A program made the translations under genes and the position numbers. This document shows, one piece after another, positions 56,616-64,000 of a stretch of DNA of 64,000 nt. The notes below the pieces were generated by a model. That model was given only the letters and a program-made list of their open reading frames with translations, ran no database searches and was not told where the DNA came from. Numbering within the stretch: position 1 is the stretch's first letter; each line of letters opens with the position of its first letter. Origin of the DNA: Oegoconia quadripuncta (taxonomy: Eukaryota > Arthropoda > Insecta > Lepidoptera > Autostichidae); contig OX438749.1 in the NCBI GenBank assembly GCA_949316235.1, positions 20,414,414 through 20,478,413 of the forward strand, written 5' to 3'.

Positions 56616-59600
56616 ATGATGCATTGTAGGTTTTATATTCTCCTGGTAGCTGCCCTTGCGGGTGCGGTGGCAGCAAGGAGGTCCCCCAACGCTGATAGGA
56701 TTGAATACTTAAGGAGGTCCTCAACGGGTTCCAGGTATTCAAACAATATCATGGAGGATGCTACTCTTGATGTGGTAAGCAAACAAATTATCTAAGAACT
56801 ACACAGATAATATTAATTAGATATGGTTGGGGTCTTAAACAAGCTGGAACTTCCTCCAGTTCATTTGTGACAAGAAAAATGTTTGTCTTAAACCTGACTC
56901 CACTGGTACGTGACCTTCTTTTTCACACACAATTTTTATTCCGTAATGTTCATTCCAGCCCGATCTTATTAGAAAGTATCATTGTTTATCTGTTATCTAG
57001 TATCCATAGCACAAGCTTTGCTTAGTTTGGGACTATAGTTGATTGGTAAAGTGTTCGAAGTATTTATTTATTTATTATTATTCATACTAAATGTTTGTTC
57101 CAGCCCGATCTAATCAGGAAGTACAATTACCCAGCCGAGGTCCATTACACAATGACGACAGATGGGTATGTGCTAGAAGCCCATAGAATTCCTCACGGGC
57201 GAGATAGAAATAACCAGCCAACCACTGGCAAGCCTGTTGTGTTTCTTATGCACGGACTACTCTCGTCTTCTGCTGATTTCCTGGTACTTGGGCCTGGAAG
57301 CGCTATAGGTGAGTTTTATTTTATTTTATTTTATTTTATTTTATTTTATTTTATTTTATTTTACTTTATTTTATTTTATTTTATATATTCTTATAATAAA
57401 TAACAGTTGACAATAAATAATAAATAAATAAATATCTTTGCACAAACACACAGCGCCATCTAGGTCCACAGTAAGCATCTAGGCTTGTGTTATGGCTGGT
57501 CGTCAAAAAAATTCAATCTAAGTGATTTCCATAAATAAAATGAGTGCGAGAATTAATCTTTTAGAAGATATATATTTTTGGAATTTTCAGTAGGTACCCA
57601 TTTGCATTTTACACAGCGCCAATTGCAATTTCACTACACCAGTGCAATCTATTCGCCATTGCCTAACAAATCACAGTCACCCATACTCGCTTTTGTACCT
57701 TTGGATTTTGCATTTAAATTTTAATTGAACCTAGATATATTCTTTATTCATTTATCTGGTCTATAGTGTAGCAAGATCATGAAACAATTAAGTAGTAAGT
57801 AATTATTCTTAGGTAAAAAAAAATGAGATAAAAATACAGAAAAATAATGTAGTAGTTCATATAAGTAAATTCTGTTCACTTCTCCCAACTTTCTGTAAAA
57901 TTAAAAGTTATAGGTTTATTAACAAACATACCTATTTTTACATACAAATGCACTCATACACACACTCACACACATACACACACACATTCACACAGCTACA
58001 AACGACCACGTTGAACTTTCATAACAGTTAATTAAACTGTCACAATTTCTCACTCAAGTATTCCTTTTTATTATTATTGTTAAGTTTCTTACTAAATTTA
58101 CACTGTTTGTTTTATTTATGAAAATAATATAACATAGCTATGGAAGAGTGAGGTCTTCTGATACAGGTATTGCTTTACTTACAAGGAGACCTTAACAACT
58201 CAGTTATTAAAACTGATATTTTACTGAAAATAAATAATTTTGAATGTGAAATTGAATAGGTACGCTATAGGTGAATATACTAGGGTTGAAGTGAATCGCA
58301 GGAATTCTACTGGTCTATTACTCTATTACCGTGGTCAAATTCATATTACAGAGTATACAATATACGAGTACACTACATGACAGCAAATCAATTATTTCAG
58401 GTTATCTCTTAGCTGAAGAGGGCTACGATGTATGGATAGGAAATGCGCGTGGTAACTACTACTCACGTCGCCATATCAATTTGGATCCTAACGATCGGAG
58501 TAACCAAGACTTCTGGAGATTTAGCTGGGAACAGATCGGAATGAATGACCTTCAGGCCTTCATTGACTACATCCTCGTCACCACTGGCCAACAAAAGCTC
58601 CATTACATTGGACATTCGCAAGGAGGAACTTCGTTTTTGGTACTGAATTCCATGAGGCCAGAATACAATGAGAAGTTCATTTCATTCCAAGGATTTGCAC
58701 CAGCTTCGTACTTCTTCAACAATGAGAACGCGATGTGGCGCGCTATAGCGCCATTTGAACGGGCTATTGACGTGAGTATTGAATGTTGTTTGCTTACCAA
58801 ATTATTCTAATCTTAATTTATATATCGATATGATAATTATTAACATTGGCTAGGCAACAACGGCCGAAGATAGATAATCAAAACACTAATCCATTTAAGT
58901 AAATAATAAGAAGTTCATGGTCATTCTGCAATATAGGTTGTAGACGTATAGATAGACTTTTTGCGCGGTAGCATCGCACATAAGCAAATTTGCAGATTCG
59001 CTTTATGCTACTAAAGGGAAGGTGCTTTGATATAAGTAAGTTGAAGTAAGAAGCTAAGCATTCTCCTTAAAGTAAACAACTTTTGGTGCTTTACCAAGCA
59101 CAAGCCCGCTCCTCAGATTACTGCTGTCACCTCTGGGATGGTTCAGCCAAGTACCAATTGGCTGCACTCGATTACGTGGAACGACGTGCCATAAAAGACT
59201 CATGGGTGACCATTCGATTACTGCTAATTTGCAGAGCATCGAACACCGTTGTAGGGTCGCATGTTTCTCAGTCTTATACAGGATGCATTCGGTGTGTGTG
59301 CGTTGGAATTACATAATCTTATTCCACCGTCGTTTTTCCATCTTCGGACTACTAGGCATGTTAAGGGTTTTCACCCGTATATAGTTAACGAACATTCGCA
59401 CTAAGAAGTTCGACTCTTCATTCATAATACTTCGGGTAGTGTTATTCCTCTATGATAATACGAACAGCCAAGGCATGGTACTGCGTCGGTCTTTCCTGAA
59501 TCCTACAACCTTGGTATCTTCAATAGCAGAGTGAATAGGCATTTACTGGGATCGCGTGCTTCATCTTCGATCACATCGTCACTTTCCATCAGGTGAGATT

Positions 59601-62104
59601 GTGGTCAAACGCGTATCCAGTTTATCTTAATAAAATAAAAATAATGCAGGCTATATTGCTCGTCAAACTGATGGTTATTAGGAAATAAACTTAAGTGGCT
59701 ACCGCGAACGTGTAACCAGCGTGTGGCCCTGACGAGGTAGACAGACGAGGTGACGGCAGCCGCTGAATGCTGGCGGTAAGGGACTGTCCGAAATGCAACC
59801 CTTTGCTGGAGTACCTTATATTCAGTTGAAAACTAAAAATAAGCTGAAATACAGTCAGGTAAATGTAATTGAAACACCGAAAATTGACAAAATAACCGAC
59901 GTCAGTAAGGTGCCACTCTTTATCTTCGGAGTGCGTAATCAGATCTTAACCGCTGTATTTATGCCTATAATATGTAAGAAGTTCCCTCAATTCCTCACAA
60001 ATCCCATCATCAGAACAGGAATTTGATAAACATGGGACCCTGGAAGTACGCCCTTTTATATGAAGAATTGTTTCTGAGTTCTGTGGTAACAAACATAACA
60101 AAAGAAATACTCACCAATTGATAACCTCCTCCTTTTTTGAAGACGGTCAAAAATGAATAGGAGCACTCATTTAGGGTCTCGTAACAGACTAGTTAAGGAA
60201 TTTATCGTAAGCATAACAGCATTATAGTTTTGAATATTGCGTTGTGCCTAAATTCCAGTCTTTCATTAGAATACTCGATCACCCTCATGCTCTTGCTGCT
60301 GGAGTCTCGCACAAGTCTTGCTAATTTTACTTATTATTACTAAGCTGGGTGGCCACACGCATATATCTTGGTGTTGCTTTTTTTTTGTATTGTTATGTAG
60401 GTACATTGTATACTGTTATAAAACAGTTAAATCACTTGTTTATATGATTACATATATTACGACCACTAGGTTGTAACGCTTAGTGAGAAGAGGAGGAGGA
60501 TGCATCAGAGAAAGCTTAGGGTGCAGCAATGTATGGAAGCAGGTTGATAATAAGATAATATGCTTAAGTTAATTAGTTAACTAACCCCTTTATTCACATA
60601 AAATAAGTCTTTAAATTAGAATGTTAGAATGTAGCATTAAGATAGTCCGGATTCCGGTACAGAAATTACTATATTTGTTTTATATTATTCATGTCGCCAA
60701 TTACTGGGCTCCAAAAATTTAACACGTTTTCTGGTACCCGCCATCGACAAATAACAAAAAATAGTATTACACAATACTATGATAGTAACTAATATATTTT
60801 GTTATTGAATGAATTTTTTTCTTGAATATGTGATCGATCTAGCTAATTATAAGCACATCTCAATAAAAACTTTTCCATTACTTTCAGACGGCTATCTTCG
60901 CTCTTGGCTTTGCTGAACTCCTACCGAAATCTCCGATTTTAGACATAATTGGAGAGAACTTCTGCGATGCAGAATCAATATTCAATCCTATCTGTGCCAT
61001 GGGAATGTTTGAAAATGTCAATGAGGTTAGTATATAATATCATATTATTTATTGCCTCATTTGGTTTCAAAAAATGGTCAAAATATTATATGAGTGAGGT
61101 TCGGTTAAATATTCCTATTGAAATATAGAAAGAAAGATAGTAAAATTTATTTAAACCCATGTCATTATACAAACAATCAGTTACAAGTATTACACAGTCG
61201 AGACATATACAAAAAGTAAACAGAAGTGGAATTGAAAAAAAACAGTTTCCCCGCATTGGGAGAGTGTATGGGATCATAAATCAGCAAGAACCTAGTGCGG
61301 ATTGGTGATTTGTGTCAGACTAGTTTCCACCTGACAGTTAGTGTTTTTAATCCGCACCTGCAAACGATCGATTCGCTTAATGACTTCCTTCAGTTAAAAA
61401 CAACCAAAACCGACTATTGAATGCGCTTCCGAAGCAAGGAAACACTCGTATTAAAATGCCACTAAGTCAGAACCCAAGTTTCCAAGGGCTGACTTAGACA
61501 AGGAGACTGCTCAACAATATAGTGTATACAAAAATTTGTAGACTATTTGGTTTATCTTAAATTTTAGAGTATGTAGTAGGAAATAATAGAGTATCAAATA
61601 CTTACTGTTAACCACTCAAGGTAACAATATAATTTGGAAATTAATAAAACGAATCTATTTGAATGCTGCAAGTGGCATTGACATGACATTAATATTCTTA
61701 ACACTTTTCAGACAATGATCCCAATTTTCCTGGGCCACGCTCCTGCAGGCGCGTCATTCCGCCAATATGGACACTACGGCCAGAATATTCGCCGCAACAC
61801 ATTCGGTAGATTCGACTTCGACCCTGTCACAAACTTAATACTCTACGGTTCTCTTTCACCCCCAGATTTCGATATGTCTTTAATTACTGTACCAGCATAC
61901 CTGCATTATGGATTGGCTGATGGTCAAGTGCATTACAAAGACGTTCACGTCCTCGCTGAAAGACTGGGCAATACAATTGGAACATTCAGAGCGGAGAGAG
62001 AGAATTTCAATCATTACGACTTTATTTGGGGCGCGGATATTAAAGCTGAACTCTATGATAAAGTTTTTGAGTTGATGAGAGAAGCCGAATTATTTAATAG
62101 TTGA
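56616..62104 (+). CDS. Secreted neutral/acid lipase B (tandem paralogue of lipase A)
   Basis: Five exons: 56616-56774, 57104-57308, 58401-58771, 60888-61025, 61712-62104. Exons 2-5 have exactly the lengths of lipase A (205, 371, 138, 393), giving 421 residues. Signal peptide CRFYILLVAALAGAVAA within the first 20 residues. HGLL oxyanion motif; Ser194 in GHSQG; Asp361 in YGLAD; His392 in NFNHYDF; Cys271/281. Exons 3 and 5 are close to lipase A; exon 1 after the signal peptide and exon 4 differ most (ADRIEYLRRSS against ADMVDNLRNTP; DAESIFNPICAMG against DTETGLNPICSAA). Two ATGs in tandem (56616, 56619); the second matches the start of lipase A. A decoy copy of the exon 2 start lies in intron 1 (56959-56983). 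The spliced reading is fully open. Confidence 0.93.
56944..56983 (+). pseudogene. Decoy exon-2 fragment (acceptor plus 25 bp) in lipase B intron 1
   Basis: AATGTTCATTCCAG followed by CCCGATCTTATTAGAAAGTAT copies the real acceptor and start of exon 2 (57104). It breaks off into a SINE S1 tail (56985-57078), after which the true acceptor and exon follow. Confidence 0.75.
56985..57078 (+). mobile_element. SINE S1 3' end between decoy and true exon 2 of lipase B
   Basis: GTTTATCTGTTATCTAGTATCCATAGCACAAGCTTTGCTTAGTTTGGGACTATAGTTGATTGG then (TTTA)n. Counterpart of 48270-48363 in lipase A. Confidence 0.75.
57313..57385 (+). repeat. (ATTTT)n microsatellite right after the exon 2 donor of lipase B
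   Basis: About fourteen ATTTT units, with one C interruption, begin a few bases after GTGAG. Absent from lipase A. Confidence 0.95.
57430..57506 (-). mobile_element. SINE S2 fragment in lipase B intron 2
   Basis: CACACAGCGCCATCTAGGTCCACAGTAAGCATCTAGGCTTGTG then GGTCGTC; corresponds to the 3' end fused to the 5' end of the S2 SINE (as in 8500-8766) with the middle missing. Confidence 0.65.
57951..57996 (+). repeat. (CA)n-rich microsatellite, lipase B intron 2
   Basis: Imperfect CA/CACT run: CACTCATACACACACTCACACACATACACACACACATTCACAC. Confidence 0.85.
59083..59625 (+). mobile_element. CR1-type LINE C-terminal fragment in lipase B intron 3
   Basis: Across frameshifts the plus strand reads YCCHLWDGSAKYQLAALDYV, SIEHRCRVACFSVLYRMHSV, LIPPSFFHLRTTRHVKGF-like text, NLGIFNSRVNRHLLG. 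This is the standard C-terminal block of CR1-like insect retrotransposons. Tail-only copies: 22905-23115 and 52930-53100 (reverse). Dead. Confidence 0.78.
59650..60885. other. Lipase B intron 3 remainder, nothing recognised
   Basis: Frame 59793-60026 shows no domain. A short GC-richer block is at 59700-59770. Otherwise AT-rich. Confidence 0.4.
61300..61510. repeat. Repeat shared with 52680-52890, in lipase B intron 4
   Basis: GATTTGTGTCAGACTAGTTTCCACCTGACAGTTAGTGTTT … AAAACAACCAAAACCGACTATTGAATGCG … CTCGTATTAAAATGCCACTAAG. Confidence 0.65.
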
Positions 62105-63125
62105 TAGATTTCGTTTGAAAAGACTGATTTTAAAGATGTGTAAATAAGTAACTTTTATGCTATTATTATAGTAATCATTGTGTTTCTGTTATTGTGTCTC
62201 AATCATTTGGTAATCCTTGACAGAAAGACGGTCCTGCGTCTATTATGACAGTAGAATCTGATGTATGCGTTGCTACATCTAAGTTTCTGTGTGTGTCGGT
62301 GCTTTCTTTCGCCATATAATTATAATTTGAATATTTACAGCCTGAAGCTGATAAACCTTTATAGGCCTGCATACACACTTCAAGTTTTCTCAAGTAATCA
62401 TGGACGAGTTTTTACCCGACTGGCCAAGGAAGGAGGGTAATGTTTTTAAGCTAGTTACCGCACTTACTAAGTTCAAATATACAATAATGTACTATCGAAT
62501 AACATTTCCTGAGAAAATTTAATTTTTATTATGCAGGCGTTTAGAGGGTTTCCTATTTCAGACTGTACCTGTGAATGTAGCGATCTATTGTAGTTAATTC
62601 CAATGACGGTCCAACATTACTCTATTTTAAGATTAATATTCATAATAACATCAGCATTTTATCAGCCACAGGACGTTAACTGCTGGATATAGGCATAATA
62701 TTAGCACTTTCAGAAAACTATAAAAGCAATATAATGGAACAAAATAAAATACGACTCTTAAGTAGCACAATCGATATGTTTTAATGTAATGATAATTAAT
62801 AACGGTTATCTTATACTTAGTTGATCTGTACAGAAAATGGACATGGTTACGGAGGAATATAAATGACTAAAATAATAATAAACTCACAAAATAAGGTAAA
62901 AGTAATTTAAGTATAGGAGAAGATAAAGTTAACTGTGATCTTAAGCTAATTTTGCTTATATACAAAATTACCAAGATACTAACAATAGGACTTAAACATT
63001 TTAAATTAAGTATAACATCTAACTTGATACTAGCTTCCCCAAGTGGGCTATTGCACTAGTCGAAGTAAAGGTACAAAAAATCTAAAATTAGTCGTTGGTA
63101 TTGATTACACATAATAAAAAAAGTA
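62105..63125. other. Intergenic between lipase B and the end gene
   Basis: Short 3' flank of lipase B, a fragment of the 'ACCCGACTGGCCAAGGAAGGAGGGTAATG' repeat at 62410-62455, then AT-rich sequence that may include the 3' UTR of the minus-strand gene (TTTATT-type motifs near 63110). No frame of note. Confidence 0.45.
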
Positions 63126-64000
63126 TCAATACAATCCAGAAGGCATATCAGTTACTTTGTGGGTACCATAGTTGCTCGAACCCAGTGGGGACAAGGTTCT
63201 CTTCAAATCGGCGTGACTGTGGGTACCGTTCATAACTAAACTGGTCATGCTTGCTGGAGCATCTCTTAAAATATGTGGCCCTGAATAAAACCCAGCGTTG
63301 CTATGACCACGTTTCACAATAAACGAAGTGTTATACGGTGACTGGTTTTCAAAGGAGCCCGTGCTTAATTTTGGATGAGGTAAATAAAATTTTTGGGAGT
63401 CATGTTTGGGCTCCTCTTTTCCCTTTTGGCTTGATGATCTTTCAAATCTCTGATTGTAACCGTTTAATCTACTATTTGATCTCGTAACAGGCACTAGAGG
63501 AGTTTCTTTGCCAGCATCGCTGTTGGTTCGCGAACAAGACCTTTGTCTCCTTTCATAAGGCCAAGAAGGTTTCTTAGGTTCGCTTAACATCACAATATCA
63601 ACCATGGAGTTCAATCCTTCATCAATTCTGTCCAAGCTTTTCGTTAACTTCTTTGACTCTATCAAGTTTACTATTTCATCGACTCGACTGCCTTTAGAGT
63701 TTGATCTTTGTAAAGGTGTTACTGTTCCGATGAGTGAAGCGTGAGTTTCATAGAACATGCTATCGATGTACTCCCGTTGTCGTGAACCTTTTTCCGACGT
63801 TTGAAAAGACTCACTTCTCTTGATCAATGTTCTTCTGCTTTCTTCTCGCGAACGGGTCCTAGAACGTTTGTTCCTATTTTCTTCTTTTTCTTTCTCAGCC
63901 ATAGAGTTGAAAATGGCGCGACGTTCATGAAAATCGAAACTGGTTACTGAAGGTTTTTTCGTCACTAAATTTGGACAGCGCGATGCACTTAATAATGAGT
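63126..64000 (-). CDS. C-terminal exon of an unidentified Ser/Arg/Lys-rich protein, 5' partial
   Basis: No family recognised. The obvious frame has a GTG start at 63965, but it stays open to the window edge (upstream SLLSASRCPNL), so this is an internal part of a longer coding exon. Stop at 63126. About 290 residues: a charged AEKEKEENRNKRSRTRSREE stretch (about residues 23-45 from the GTG), repeated RSNS/SRTNSD/RSSS motifs that look like basophilic-kinase sites (RxxS), a short leucine-bearing segment VDEIVNLIESKKLTKSLDRI that may be helical, and a Ser/Gly/His-rich tail ending DMPSGLY. No signal peptide or membrane helix is present in this portion. It probably represents the disordered cytoplasmic tail of a larger protein. 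An upstream intron cannot be placed. Confidence 0.6.
   Translation of the reverse strand, partial: SLLSASRCPNLVTKKPSVTSFDFHERRAIFNSMAEKEKEENRNKRSRTRSREESRRTLIKRSESFQTSEKGSRQREYIDSMFYETHASLIGTVTPLQRSNSKGSRVDEIVNLIESKKLTKSLDRIDEGLNSMVDIVMLSEPKKPSWPYERRQRSCSRTNSDAGKETPLVPVTRSNSRLNGYNQRFERSSSQKGKEEPKHDSQKFYLPHPKLSTGSFENQSPYNTSFIVKRGHSNAGFYSGPHILRDAPASMTSLVMNGTHSHADLKRTLSPLGSSNYGTHKVTDMPSGLY

Noticed and set aside
1..64000. CRISPR arrays, operons, riboswitches, bacterial terminators
   Set aside because: Eukaryotic split genes throughout; no regularly spaced short repeats with unique spacers were seen.

Overview
The window is AT-rich nuclear DNA from an insect, almost certainly a butterfly or moth. 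The evidence is GT-AG split genes, a neutral/acid lipase pair of the gastric-lipase family, a Dong/R4-type retrotransposon sitting in (TAA)n, an intact mariner, tRNA-derived SINEs, and many interspersed repeats of a type I know from Lepidoptera. No bacterial-style features are present. Most long frames with ATG or GTG starts are fragments of transposable elements.

Layout. (1) 1-18148, plus strand: the last three coding exons of Rho GDP-dissociation inhibitor (RhoGDI). Two large introns (11.7 kb and 6.1 kb) are full of repeats, including a 5'-truncated RT/endonuclease element (6809-8490), hAT-like and other MITEs, and a perfect 27-bp-arm hairpin. (2) 18149-25000: gene-poor, with decayed LINE pieces. 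(3) 25001-28416, minus strand: three exons of a cyclase-domain (kynurenine-formamidase-like) protein. They end at a TGA, and the frame then continues without interruption for 696 more codons. That extension has two 72-residue repeats and a Gln/Ser-rich tract and resembles nothing I recognise. This is the most interesting locus. (4) 28417-44840: transposon-dense intergenic DNA with a hAT relic carrying a perfect 8-bp target duplication (35383-36369), a full-length mariner (39981-41266), SINEs and several inverted-repeat MITEs. (5) 44918-51956 and 56616-62104, plus strand: two complete five-exon secreted lipase genes from a tandem duplication. Their exon phases are identical, the catalytic triad Ser/Asp/His is intact, and about 75 bp of proximal promoter is conserved. 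(6) 63126-64000, minus strand: the 3' end of an unidentified Ser/Arg/Lys-rich protein, open to the window edge.

Functional picture. The genes do not form one pathway: a cytosolic Rho regulator, a cyclase-fold protein and digestive-type lipases lie side by side. The lipase pair is the only clear functional cluster. Exon boundaries come from reading splice sites and protein-family similarity by eye. Repeat boundaries are approximate unless target duplications or terminal repeats are given.
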